The position numbers were made by a program, and so were the translations under genes. Shown here piece after piece: positions 24,275 through 41,834 of a stretch of 64,000 nucleotides of DNA (positions are counted from its first letter, which is position 1; each line of letters begins with the position of its first letter). Under the pieces are notes generated by a model, which made no database searches, was not told the origin of the DNA, and saw nothing but the letters and a program-made list of their open reading frames with translations. This stretch comes from Prunella strophiata (taxonomy: Eukaryota > Chordata > Aves > Passeriformes > Prunellidae): assembly GCA_036583965.1 (NCBI GenBank), contig JAZBQD010000001.1, positions 18,632,608 through 18,696,607 on the forward strand, given 5' to 3'.

Positions 24275-24545
24275 CTGCAATCAAGAGACAGGGGTGCACA
24301 GCATGAAAAAACATTTAGCACTGAGCAGACTGCATGAATAATTGCCTGTCAGAGTGGCTTATTAAAGGGAAACTACAATTTTACAAGACAATTCTTGTAT
24401 CTGCTTGTCTAATCTAAAGACAGAGGGCTGTAAAAATGCAGAGAGTTCAAGGAAGAAATATTTCTCACTCCGCAGTCGAGCTAAAAGTTGAGTTTTTACA
24501 GCATTGAAAGAACAATCAAAGTGTGACAGCTCAGAGATGCACGAG
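24275..24545. promoter_or_regulatory. Candidate conserved non-coding element (SOX, TCF/LEF, MEIS-type motifs)
   Basis: A unique, repeat-free block containing AACAAT (24,511), the overlapping ATCAAAG (24,515-24,521) and TGACAG (24,524-24,529) within 20 bp, plus CATTCCT near 24,271. It borders the 171-bp array by about 450 bp. Motifs this short occur by chance. Confidence 0.2.
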
Positions 24546-24989
24546 CTCAGACCTCTCTAAATTGGAAAGTGAATCCTTTGTGTTTAAGGTGGCAGCACAG
24601 GCAGGGAGATGGAGGGGATGGAAGTGTGGCCATGGAAACCACGCTCCCTCCTGTAAGCAGAGGTGATGTCATCCACGGAGCGTCCTTGGAAATGTCCCAG
24701 CAGATGGACCCAGAGGGTGAGAGCAATCCAAGAGCCCTCCTGGAGCTGCTGCCTTCCCAGCAACCACCAGCAGGCAATACTGGGATGACTGGAGCCTTGC
24801 AAAGTGGCATTTTCCCTCTGAAGGCTTTGGCAGGTTTGGGAGCCTCTGAGGAGCACCTCGTGTCCCCTGTCCGTGCTGTGTGGAGGGCAGGGACAGCTCC
24901 CAACATCCCCCAAGGCTGTGGGAGGCAGGAAGCTCCAAATCCTGGAAAGAATCCTTCTGCTTTATTCACCCAATTAATGAGTTTCACTT

Positions 24990-26018
24990 CTCCTTCTCTG
25001 ACTGATGCAGAAGTTCTCAGACAACAGGCTGAATTTACACAGAACTAAATTTAAAACAGGATAATGCTGCAGGGGAAGATTAAAAAATTAACTAAAAACC
25101 CCCAACAACCCAACCAAATAAAGGTGTACCTAATTGAACTGATGGCTTTTGGTGAAAATCTCCTTCTTGACGGACTGATGCAGAAGTTCTCAGACAACAG
25201 GCTGAATTTACACAGAACTAAATTTAAAACAGGATAATGCTGCAGGGGAAGATTCAAAAATTAACTAAAACCCCCCCAACAACCCAAACCAAATAAAGGT
25301 GTCCTAATTGAACTGATGGCTTTTGGTGAAAATCTCCTTCTCTGACTGATGCAGAAGTTCTCAGACAACAGGCTGAATTTACAGAACTAAATTTAAAACA
25401 GGCTAATGCTGCAGGGGAAGATTCAAAAATTAACTAAACCCCCCCCAACAACTCAAAGCAAATAAAGGTGTCCTAAATGAACTGATGGCTTTTGGTGAAA
25501 ATCTCCTTCTCTGACTGATGCAGAAGTTCTCAGACAACAGGCTGAATTTACACAGAACTAAATTTAAAACAGGATAATGCTGCAGGGGAAGATTCAAAAA
25601 TTAACTAAAACCCCCCCAACAACCCAAACCAAATAAAGGTGTCCTAATTGAACTGATGGCTTTTGGTGAAAATCTCCTTCTCTGACTGATGCAGAAGTTC
25701 TCAGACAACAGGCTGAATTTACACAGAACTAAATTTAAAACAGGATAATGCTGCAGGGGAAGATTCAAAAATTAACTAAAACCCCCCCAACAACTCAAAG
25801 CAAATAAAGGTGTCCTAATTGAACTGATGGCTTTTGGTGAAAATCTCCTTCTCTGACTGATGCAGAAGTTCTCAGACAACAGGCTGAACTTACACAGAAT
25901 TAAATTTAAAACAGGATAATGCTGCAGGGGAAGATTCAAAAATTAACTAAACCCCCCCCAACAACTCAAAGCAAATAAAGGTGTCCTAAATGAACTCATG
26001 GCTTTTGGTGAAAATCCA
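24990..26018. repeat. Six-copy tandem array, about 171-bp unit
   Basis: The landmark ACTGATGCAGAAGTTCTCAG starts at 25,001, 25,174, 25,345, 25,514, 25,685 and 25,856, giving periods of 173, 171, 169, 171 and 171. Each unit contains a TTTAAAACAGGATAATGCTG block, a C-run of variable length (CCCCCC to CCCCCCCC) and TGATGGCTTTTGGTG. Copies are nearly identical, so the amplification is recent. The array is satellite-like, non-coding and of nucleosomal unit size. Confidence 0.96.
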
Positions 26019-26019
26019 G

Positions 26020-27673
26020 CTTCATGCAGCTATTTCAGCTTTTTAGAACCATCCTGGCATTCTTTTTTTAATGGCTTTGAAGTGATTGAGGTGCACACCT
26101 GGCAAGTGGAAGAAAATAACACTTCATTAATAAAGAGCATTGAGAAACAAAGGCAAATGTGACATTATGAGCCTCAGGAAGAGCACCTGCAGCCCTGTGG
26201 AAAGCAGTAACATTTTGTCAGGCTTGCTTGAATGCTTGTGATTGAGAGGTCTAAAACCTGAAACCTGTTCTCTAAAGAGCTGGGCCAGAGCTAAATCCCC
26301 CCAAAATCCACGTGAGCCTTTCCATTGATTTCAGGGAGCTTGGACCAAGGCCAGGGGCGACAGGACAAAGGCAGGAGCTTTAAAAATGCTGCACAAAAAT
26401 ATCTTGGCCTTTGTTGCAACAAGCACTGCTGAGACTTTAAAGCCATGTCCTGGTCCCTGCCTGGGTGCTGAGGCTGTCCCAGGTTTGATAATGGCCATAA
26501 TTTGGATTTTCCACTGTGAAATCCACCCAGGCAATTTATGTTAACAACTCATAGTAAGAATCATCACATGGAAACATCCTGCAGTCACTGAAAGAAAGCT
26601 TTGCTCCTTTCCAAGTAATACACTTGATAATGTTTCACTTGCAAAAAAAAAAAAAAAAAAAAAAACTAATAACTTTTTTAATAACAAACTTTCAGCTGAG
26701 GGCTCTCCAGGAGAACACTCAGACTCCAAGAATAGGGGGCTTGGGTTAGAAAAATTATTACCAGAGTTGAACATTATAAAACTGACATAGTTTCCAGAAA
26801 AGGTTGTAAACAAATTTATTAGGACCTTTTCTTCTGAGAAATACATTAACAACAATCAAAGTAAAAAAAAAAAATCAGTTGGCCACTGAGAAATGTGTCT
26901 AGACAAAGCTTCCATTATATGATTTAACAATCCCTGGCAAATGCTGCTTAAAGATAAAACTGGGTTCCCATCCAGAATATTAATACTTTTATTACAGAAA
27001 TATGTGTATTTTAGAGATAAAAGTACATATTCATAGACAGATAGATGATGAACATTGAAAATGGCTTGGAACACAGTTTAGTTTATCAGTGTTTCTCTCT
27101 CTGTCAAACAAGTAAATCAATATTTTTCAGGTGGAGGCTTCTGATGAGGAGGAAGATTTTCTCATTTTCAGACAAGGGCTTCTGTATTTCCATTTCAACC
27201 ACTGTCAACACACATTGGTGAGTAGTTCCTGTGGCTGACACAAACAACTTTTGATTACAGAATCAGGAACAGCACTCACAACTTTCCATTTCCAAACAAC
27301 TCCACATAAATAGTTTGTAAGTTGAAGTTTGGGCAGAGCCAGAGCAAGCTCAGGAATACAGATATCAGCTTTATTGTGTTTGACTCATCTCAGTGCAGGA
27401 GCCTGCTGGAAATAAAAATGTGACATTTTTCCAACATGACAGGAGAGAATTTTGAGATGTTTTCCTAAGCCAGACAAAAGGAAGGCACTGAGCATTAGAT
27501 CAGCTCCTGTCTTTTTTCCAAGGAGGAACGAGGAGCTGTTTCACTGGCAGCCAGCTCCAAACAGCTCCGTGCTCCACGTGGAAAACTGAGCCTCGTGCAG
27601 AGCACAGCAAACACCTCTCTGCACCTCCCTGGAATCCTGCATCTTGCACCAGGGGAAGAAAAATGCACCTGGT
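26020..27673. other. Intergenic DNA, nothing recognised
   Basis: Unique sequence between the 171-bp array and the split CR1. A CACGTG E-box lies near 27,577. No exon is supported. Confidence 0.5.
26643..26665. repeat. Poly(A) run
   Basis: Twenty-three A. Confidence 0.9.
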
Positions 27674-27740
27674 TTCATAGAAACAGGATGGTTTGGGTTG
27701 GAAGGAGCTTAAAGCTGCTACCATGAGCAGGGACACCTCC
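27674..27740 (-). mobile_element. CR1 LINE fragment, 3' half, interrupted by an LTR insertion
   Basis: Antisense CR1 3' end (CATAGAAACAGGATGGTTTG, GGTTGGAAGGAGC) that stops at GGGACACCTCC. In uninterrupted copies in this window that phrase is followed directly by CACTGTCCC. Here that continuation is found at 28,324, so the two pieces are one CR1 split by an insertion. Confidence 0.8.
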
Positions 27741-28265
27741 TGTTGGAACCCTGGGTGCTGAGAGTTTCAGACTTTCTGTGCTGACAGGCACTGACCCCCA
27801 GAGAACACTGCATTGACCTGAAGCCATGGAGAAGGCTTCCAGAATGGAATTGACAGAACTGGGATTGGTGGTGTGGAGTTTGGATAAAAGTGTGTAATGT
27901 CACAGGGTGGAAAACTTAGAGTTTCAGGTTTTAGAATATAGCAATATATATAAAGCTAGATGGAGGTTTTAGGGCAGAGGCTGGTCCTTCTTCACCTTCT
28001 TCTTCACCTTCTTCTCTATGGGTTTGGGTGGTTTTGTGTAATTGGATAAAAAAAGTCCACATTGCGGGGCGTGGGTGGTTGGTTATTGGGTTAAAAAGTA
28101 AAAATAATTGAGGTGTCATTTCTTAATTGGACAGTTTAGCCTTAAAACCCCTTGCAGAGAGAGAGATGGGGCTCCATTTTTAGTTTGTTAAAGTGAAGTG
28201 CTGGAGAACTCAGGGTTGTGAGACTGTAACATAGATAAGAACTAATAAACATCTGAGTCCCAACA
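27741..28265 (+). mobile_element. Solo-LTR-like element of an endogenous retrovirus
   Basis: The 525-bp segment begins TGTTGG and ends CCAACA, the TG...CA inverted termini expected of a retroviral LTR. It has a TATA-like TATATAAAG at 27,947-27,955 and a polyadenylation signal AATAAA at 28,244-28,249, in the right order for a + strand LTR. No retroviral internal region or second LTR is present, so it would be a recombination-derived solo LTR. The element splits a CR1. About 58 bp (28,266-28,323) between the inferred LTR end and resumption of the CR1 remain unexplained, and I see no clean target-site duplication, so the right boundary could lie nearer 28,320. Confidence 0.68.
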
Positions 28266-28323
28266 AGAAATCCCACCTCACACATTTAATCCTGTCCTTG
28301 GCAGAAAAAAGAAGCATAGAATC

Positions 28324-28438
28324 CACTGTCCCAGGTGCTCCCAGCCCCAGTGTCCAGCCTGGCCTTGGGCACTGCCAGGGATCCAGGGGCAGCCACAGCT
28401 GTGCCAGGGCCTGCCCACCCTCACAGGGAAGGATTTGC
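28324..28438 (-). mobile_element. CR1 LINE fragment, continuation beyond the LTR
   Basis: Antisense CR1 from CACTGTCCCAGGTGCTCCCA through AGCCACAGCTGTGCCAGGGC. It is the 5'-ward continuation of the fragment ending at 27,740. Confidence 0.85.
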
Positions 28439-28976
28439 AGAAGACCAAATAAGTGGCTGAGTTTCTGGCTTGCTCTTTGTCCCCAGGGGAAGATCACACC
28501 TCATTTTGGAGAAGCCAGCTTGAGCTGCTTCAGTCATTAGTGAGCTACAAGGTTAAACAGAATTATTTGGGATTTTCCAAAAGGAACTGGACCTGCCATG
28601 GCAACCCAGCTGGAAGGTGTGGAGTTGCCACCCCATCATCTCCCCTGAGAGTGGCTGAACTGGAGCCTCCATCGAAAGGCAGAGGAGAGCAAAGGTTTTA
28701 TCCTAAGGCACAACTGAAAAAGTCTTTTAAAAACTCTTTAGGAAACCAATCCTGCTCGGTAGGAAAGCCTACCAGAGTTTGCAGTGAGAAATCAATTTAG
28801 AAACCCAGTTTTGGAGAGCAGCCAGGGAGAGATAATGGCACCACTTGCCCCCAGACCCTGCCAGTGCTGCACAATTCCCCGAGCAGGGTTTGCTGACTGC
28901 TTGGATCAATCCCTTGTCAAAAGCCATGTCAGCTTCCAGCACCACACACAGCCTCCTGGGCACCCTCCCATCCCTT

Positions 28977-35785
<6,809 letters not shown>

Positions 35786-36360
35786 AATCCCTGTCCAGCC
35801 TGGCCTTGGGCACTGCCAGGGATCCAGGGGCAGCCACAGCTGCTCTGGGCACCCTGTGCCAGGGCCTGACAGGCCAGGAATTCTTCCCAATATCCCATCC
35901 AGCCCTGCCCTCTGGCAGTGGGAGCCATTCCCTGTGTCCTGTCCCTCCATCCTTGTCCCCAGTCCCTCTGCCAGCTCTCCTGGAGCCCCTTCAGGCCCTG
36001 GCAGGGCTCTGAGCTCTCCCTGGAGCTGCTCCTCTCCAGGTGAGCACTCCCAGATGCTCCCAGCCTGGCTCCAGAGGGGCTCCAGCCCTTGGGGTGTTTC
36101 CATGGCCCACTCTGGACTCTCTCCAGCAGCTCCATCTCCTCTTCACCTTGGATCCCAGGGCTGGAGGCAGCTCAGCAGGTGGGGCCTCACCTGAGCAGAG
36201 CAGAAGGACAGAATTCCCTTTTCCATACTGTCCATGGTGTGGGATCAGTGCAGGACTCGAGGTTTGTTCCCCACATGGCCGGGGCATGGTCCAGCTCTGA
36301 GCACCCCCAGCCCCTCTCCAGGGCTGCTCCATCACTTCACCCCCAGCCCACATCGGCACC
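35786..36360 (-). mobile_element. CR1 LINE 3' fragment abutting the VNTR region
   Basis: About 575 bp antisense, from CCAGCCTGGCCTTGGGCACT through CTCTCCAGGTGAGCACTCCC to CCCAGCCCACATCGGCACC. It ends only about 100 bp before the 21-bp minisatellite starts. Confidence 0.86.
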
Positions 36361-36461
36361 GGGGCTTTTCCTGACCCAGCTACAACACCTGCACTTGTTT
36401 AACCTTCCAAATATTCTTATATTATTCTTATTCTTAACCCCACAATATTCTTATGGCCCCA

Positions 36462-39400
36462 TGGGACTTAACCGGGTACACCTGGGACTTAACGGGTGCA
36501 CCTGGGACTTAACCGGTGCACCTGGGACTTAACCGGTGCACCTGGGACTTAACCGGGTGCACCTGGACTTAACCGGGTGCACCTGGACTTAACCGGGTGC
36601 ACCTGGGACTTAACCGGGTACACCTGGGACACAACAGGGTGCACCTGGGACTTAACCGGGTACACCTGGGACTTAACCGGTGCACCTGGGACTTAACCGG
36701 GTGCACCTGGACTTAACCGGGTGCACCTGGACTTAACCGGGTGCACCTGGGGCACAACCGGGTGCACCCGGGACTTAACCGGGTGCACCTGGGGCACAAC
36801 CGGGTGCACCCGGGACTTAACCGGGTGCACCTGGACTTAACCGGGTGCACCTGGACTTAACCGGGTGCACCTGGGACTTAACCGGTGCACCTGGGACTTA
36901 ACCGGGTACACCTGGGACACAACAGGGTGCACCTGGGACTTAACCGGTGCACCTGGGACTTAACCGGTGCACCTGGGACTTAACGGGTGCACCTGGGACT
37001 TAACCGGTGCACCTGGGACTTAACCGGGTGCACCTGGGACTTAACCGGGTACACCTGGGACACAACAGGGTGCACCTGGGACTTAACCGGGTGCACCTGG
37101 ACTTAACCGGGTGCACCTGGACTTAACCGGGTGCACCTGGGGCACAACCGGGTGCACCCGGGACTTAACCGGGTGCACCTGGACTTAACCGGGTGCACCT
37201 GGGACTTACCGGGTGCACCTGGGACTTAACCGGGTGCACCTGGACTTAACCGGGTGCACCTGGACTTAACCGGGTGCACCTGGACTTAACCGGGTGCACC
37301 TGGACTTAACCGGGTGCACCTGGACTTAACCGGGTGCACCTGGGACTTAACCGGTGCACCTGGGACTTACCGGGTGCACCTGGACTTAACCGGGTGCACC
37401 TGGGACTTAACCGGGTACACCTGGGACTTAACCGGTGCACCTGGGACTTACCGGGTGCACCTGGGACTTAACGGGTGCACCTGGGACTTAACCGGTGCAC
37501 CTGGGACTTAACGGGTGCACCTGGGACTTACCGGGTGCACCTGGACTTAACCGGGTGCACCTGGACTTAACCGGGTGCACCTGGGGCACAACCGGGTGCA
37601 CCCGGGACTTAACCGGGTGCACCTGGACTTAACCGGGTGCACCTGGGGCACAACCGGGTGCACCCGGGACTTAACCGGGTACACCTGGGACACAACAGGG
37701 TGCACCTGGGACTTAACCGGGTACACCTGGGACACAACAGGGTGCACCTGGGACTTAACCGGGTACACCTGGGACTTAACCGGTGCACCTGGGACTTAAC
37801 CGGGTACACCTGGGACACAACAGGGTGCACCTGGGACTTAACGGGTGCACCTGGGACTTAACCGGTGCACCTGGGACTTAACCGGGTGCACCTGGGACTT
37901 AACCGGGTACACCTGGGACACAACAGGGTGCACCTGGGACTTAACCGGGTGCACCTGGGACTTAACCGGGTGCACCTGGGGCACAACCGGGTGCACCCGG
38001 GACTTAACCGGGTACACCTGGGACTTAACCGGGTGCACCTGGGACTTAACCGGGTACACCTGGGACTTAACCGGTGCACCTGGGACTTAACCGGGTACAC
38101 CTGGGACTTAACCGGGTACACCTGGGACACAACAGGGTGCACCTGGGACTTAACCGGGTACACCTGGGACTTAACGGGTGCACCTGGGACTTAACCGGGT
38201 ACAACTGGGACATAACCGAGGACAGGCGGGGAGACACCGGGAACACAACCGGGTACACCTGGGACATAACCGGTGCACCTGGGACTTAACCGGGTACACC
38301 TGGGACTTAACCGGGTACACCTGGGACTTAACCGGGTGCACCTGGGACTTAACCGGGTACACCTGGGACATAACCGGGTACACCTGGGACATAACCGAGG
38401 AGAGGCGGGAGACACCGGGGGGACACCGGGAACACAACCGGGTACACCTGGGACTTAACCGGGTACACCTGGGACTTAACCGGGTACACCTGGGACTTAA
38501 CCGGGTACACCTGGGACTTAACCGGGTACACCTGGGACTTAACCGGGTACACCTGGGACACAACCGGGGATAGGCGGGGAGACACCGGGAACACAACCGG
38601 GTACACCTGGGACTTAACGGGTGCACCTGGGACTTACCGGGTGCACCTGGACTTAACCGGGTACACCTGGGACATAACCGAGGAGAGGCGGGAGACACCG
38701 GGGGGACACCGGGAACACAACCGGGTACACCTGGGACTTAACCGGGTACACCTGGGACTTAACCGGGTACACCTGGGACTTAACCGGGTGCACCTGGGAC
38801 TTAACCGGGTACACCTGGGACTTAACCGGTGCACCTGGGACTTACCGGGTGCACCTGGGACTTAACCGGGTACACCTGGAACACAACTGGGTGCACCGGG
38901 GACACAACCGGGGATAGGCGGGGAGACACCGGGAAGACAACCGGGAATAGGCGGGGAGGTACCCGGGACTTAACCGGGTGCACCTGGGACTTAACCGGGT
39001 GCACCTGGGACTTAACCGGGTGCACCTGGGACTTAACCGGGTGCACCTGGGACTTAACCGGGTGCACCTGGGACTTAACCGGGTGCACCTGGGACTTAAC
39101 CGGGTACACCTGGGACTTAACCGGGTGCACCTGGGGCACAACCGGGTGCACCTGGGACTTAACCGGGTGCACCTGGGACTTAACCGGGTGCACCTGGGAC
39201 TTAACCGGGTGCACCTGGGACTTAACCGGGTACACCTGGGACACAACAGGGTGCACCTGGGACTTAACCGGGTACACCTGGGACTTAACCGGGTGCACCT
39301 GGGACTTACCGGGTGCACCTGGACTTAACCGGGTACACCTGGGACACAACAGGGTGCACCTGGGACTTAACCGGGTACACCTGGGACTTAACCGGTGCAC

Positions 39401-39590
39401 CTGGGGCACAACCGGGTGCACCTGGGACTTAACGGGTGCACCTGGGACTTACCGGGTGCACCTGGGACTTAACCGGTAACCGGGTGCACCTGGGACTTAA
39501 CCGGGTACACCTGGGACACAACAGGGTGCACCTGGGACTTAACCGGGTGCACCTGGGACTTAACCGGGTGCACCTGGGACACAGCCGGGA
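36462..39590. repeat. Promoter-proximal 21-bp minisatellite (VNTR), about 150 copies
   Basis: About 3.1 kb of tandem copies of a 20-21-bp unit with cores TTAACCGGG and GTGCACCTGGGAC. Recognisable variants are: TAC instead of TGC in the second core; a GGGACACAACAGGG form; a GGGGCACAACCGGG form; and 20-bp forms lacking one G. From about 38,210 longer units carrying GGAGACACCGGGAACACAACC-like inserts are interspersed. One such insert recurs unchanged near 38,396 and 38,676, which indicates higher-order duplication. Most units contain a CpG (CCGG), a GTGCAC palindrome and a CACCTG E-box. The array ends where the DOCK1 CpG island begins. Because 21 is divisible by 3, long open frames appear on both strands, but they are not evidence of coding. 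Confidence 0.97.
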
Positions 39591-39781
39591 CCAGGCGCAG
39601 AGGCACCACGAGTAAAAGCGAGGCCAGGGCGGGCGCTCCCTTTGTGTGGAGCCGCTCCGTGGCCGCCCGGCCCGGGCCGGCCGCGGGGACGCTGAGGGGC
39701 GGCGGGCCGGGCCGGGCTGGCTCCGCCCGCACCACATGACTCCGCCGCCGGGAGAAACTTTTCCCGTCCCGCGGTCGGAAA

Positions 39782-39793
39782 ATGGCGGCGTAG
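39782..39793 (+). promoter_or_regulatory. Candidate minimal upstream ORF (Met-Ala-Ala-stop)
   Basis: ATG GCG GCG TAG lies 38 bp upstream of the DOCK1 start codon and coincides with the YY1-like motif. If transcription starts upstream of it, ribosomes would meet this three-codon uORF first. If transcription starts within or after the YY1 motif, as often happens in such promoters, it is absent from the mRNA. The reading is direct; the role is inference. Confidence 0.35.
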
Positions 39794-39830
39794 GGAGCGG
39801 GGCTCTGGCATCCCGGCGGCTCCCGGCGCC

Positions 39831-39876
39831 ATGACCCGCTGGGTGCCCACCAAAAGGGAGGAGAAGTACGGCGTAG
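39831..39876 (+). CDS. DOCK1: DOCK1 coding exon 1
   Basis: The exon encodes residues 1-15, MTRWVPTKREEKYGV, plus the first base of codon 16. This is the DOCK1 amino terminus as known in vertebrates and leads directly into the SH3 domain. The start codon lies in CGGCGCC-ATG-A, with no in-frame upstream ATG before the nearest stop. The donor is G|GTGAGG at 39,877, a good U1 match, leaving phase 1. That phase is completed correctly by exon 2, which supports both boundaries. The reading frame stays open into intron 1, but that translation is proline/arginine-rich CpG-island sequence and is not coding. The 5' UTR start is unknown. Confidence 0.93.
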
Positions 39877-40150
39877 GTGAGGACGCGCCCGCCCCGCTCC
39901 CGCCTGTTGCGCACAGGGCCCCCCGGCCGCGGCCTCCCCGTCCCTGCCCGGCTCCCCGCTCCACTCCGCGGCCGGGATGTTCCCCCCGAGTCCCCTCCGG
40001 CTCCTGCCTCCCCCGCCCGGCTCCTCCCGGCTCCCAGGAGCTTGAGGAGGTGTCTGGGAACGCCGTGCCCCGCTGGGAGAAGTGGAGAAGTTTTCTTTCT
40101 CCCTCCGCTCCGCTGCGGTGCCGTCGCTCCCCGAGCGAGGCAGCTCCGAG

Positions 40151-41834
40151 TTGTTTTCAGGTCGGGCTCTTTCTCCCCAGCGCTTCCAGGCTGGCTCCTT
40201 TGGGACCCGGCCGTGCCCTGTGTGCTGTTCCTGTGTGCTGTCCCTCCTGGGCTCTGCCGGAGTGTGATGCTCATACAGATCAGGGCTTTCCCTGCGCGCT
40301 GGGATCCATTTCCTTCTCCGCTCCTTCCGTCCCTCTCGAACAGAGGGGGATTGTTCCCAGCTGGTGGCTCAAACATCCCCGCTGGGACTGAACGGGACCA
40401 AACCCCCGTGGGGTTTGTGCCGGCAGGGCCCGGTATGGGTTTAAAGATGTTGCTTTTGGAGCAAAAGGTTTGATTTTGGGGGTGCGGCGCAGAAAACTTT
40501 ATTGGTGTGAATGAGCGTTTGTCTGGGGGAAGGAAATAATAAATCTGACTATTCAAATTGGAAACGTGCAGTTCAATGCCTACTACAGTTCTTGGGCTGG
40601 AGTGATTGTGAGGAACAACTTTTCATAGAAACGCACAGCTAAACCTCATAAACAAAGCCAGCAGGAAGAAGGGAGTTTCTGGGGTTGAGTGAAACCTGAG
40701 TGAACTGTATGAGTTAATTTTAAATTCTGTGTGCCTAGAAAACCATAGCTTGGCTTCTAAAAATTACTAGAAAATCCCAGTTCCAGTGTGTGGGACCTGT
40801 GGGTAATTCCAGCACTGGGGATGCAGGACAAGCACAGGGAAGCAGAAGTGCCCTGATGGCAGTCGCTCGTTAAGTTTCCAAATTATCTGCCTGGTGGTGT
40901 GGGATGGGGATTTTGGAATGACTGAATTGTCACGTAGTATAGGCTGGGGTTACAGTGACACTCGAAAGCAGTTCCTCTTTTGCAGAGCTCCGTGCTGGGG
41001 TGGCTGCCCGGGCCCGGCTTTCCAGGAATGTCTTGAAATTGACTTGAAAGTGACGTGGGAGAAAAAAGTGTGAAATAGACTTGATTGTTTCATAGCATAG
41101 TTTAAGTGTACTTGAATCTCCAGTGTGGAGGATTATGTGTGTAGTAGGAAAACTGGATTTAAATGTAATTTAAGAATAAAAACCCCTCCCAGATTGAAAA
41201 AGCCCAAGGTGATGTGCTTAGTTGGTATTTTTTTTTGTGTCTGCTGCTCTGCGGAGGTGTTTCTAATGGTTTTGTAATAGATTTATGTTTCTCTGATAGT
41301 TTGTTTTCTTTGTTCTGCAAGGAGGCTGAAATCCTCACCAAACTGGAGAATTTCTCTGCTGCATGACAGGGATGTAAGGGTTCAAAGTGGGTGAAGTGTT
41401 GCAAGGAGATAAATCAGAATTAGAGCTAATTGAACATTGGATTCACTGACCTGTGCCATTTTATTAGAGACTGCTTTGGGAGGGATAGCTTCTTTTTGGT
41501 GATATTCAGTTTGGTTCTATGTGTTTTGTGGACCCTTATGTTATTAAGAAAGGGCACCGTGAGTCTTCTGATGTTTCATTTTTTGCTGCTTGTGAAAGCT
41601 GGAGGTTGTGGAGAATTGATGCAACAGTTGTGTAGTCCCAAAGAGAATTGGAGACATCTCTGTTAACCTGAACATTCAAACTTGAGAATATTTTTCTTCC
41701 TCTTTGCTATGACCAGTCCTGGGGCTGATGTTGACTCAGTATTGTCTGCCAGGGAGAAATCCCCAATAGGAATGCTAATGGGACTTAGTGAAACATCATG
41801 TATAATGCTTTGTGTCTAGTCAGTTCTTGGCAAA
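40151..41834 (+). other. DOCK1 intron 1, proximal part
   Basis: G+C falls off steadily from the CpG island. No repeat or exon recognised. Confidence 0.6.

Larger units (their letters stand above)
39590..40150 (+). promoter_or_regulatory. DOCK1: CpG-island promoter of DOCK1
   Basis: A strongly G+C- and CpG-rich block surrounds exon 1, in sharp contrast to the A+T-rich DNA on either side. A GC box (GGGCGG) is at 39,627-39,632 and reverse GC-box wording (CCGCCC) near 39,723. A YY1-type element AAAATGGCGGC lies at 39,779-39,789, about 40 bp before the start codon. I see no TATA box. This is the architecture of a TATA-less, dispersed-start vertebrate promoter. The exact transcription start cannot be read from sequence. 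Its left edge is fused to the 21-bp minisatellite, with no ordinary proximal upstream region between them. Confidence 0.85.

Noticed and set aside
24990..26018. CRISPR-like array or centromeric alpha satellite (171-bp period)
   Set aside because: The whole unit repeats without spacers, so it is not CRISPR. The 171-bp match to alpha satellite is coincidence of length; the sequence is unrelated and the organism is avian-like.
36462..39590. Many open frames of 60-216 codons with seven-residue repeats (HLGLNRV, CTWDLTG and similar)
   Set aside because: A 21-bp tandem repeat is open in several frames on both strands by arithmetic. Frames break at every 20-bp unit, and there is no promoter, splice or codon-constraint signal.
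39877..40473. Open frames of 186-198 codons running into DOCK1 intron 1
   Set aside because: They are low-complexity Pro/Arg/Ser translations of CpG-island DNA after a strong GTGAGG donor; exon 2 confirms the splice.
39429..40556. 375-codon minus-strand open frame across the DOCK1 promoter
   Set aside because: It is the reverse complement of VNTR plus CpG island; CpG-rich DNA lacks stop codons. It is not a credible antisense gene.
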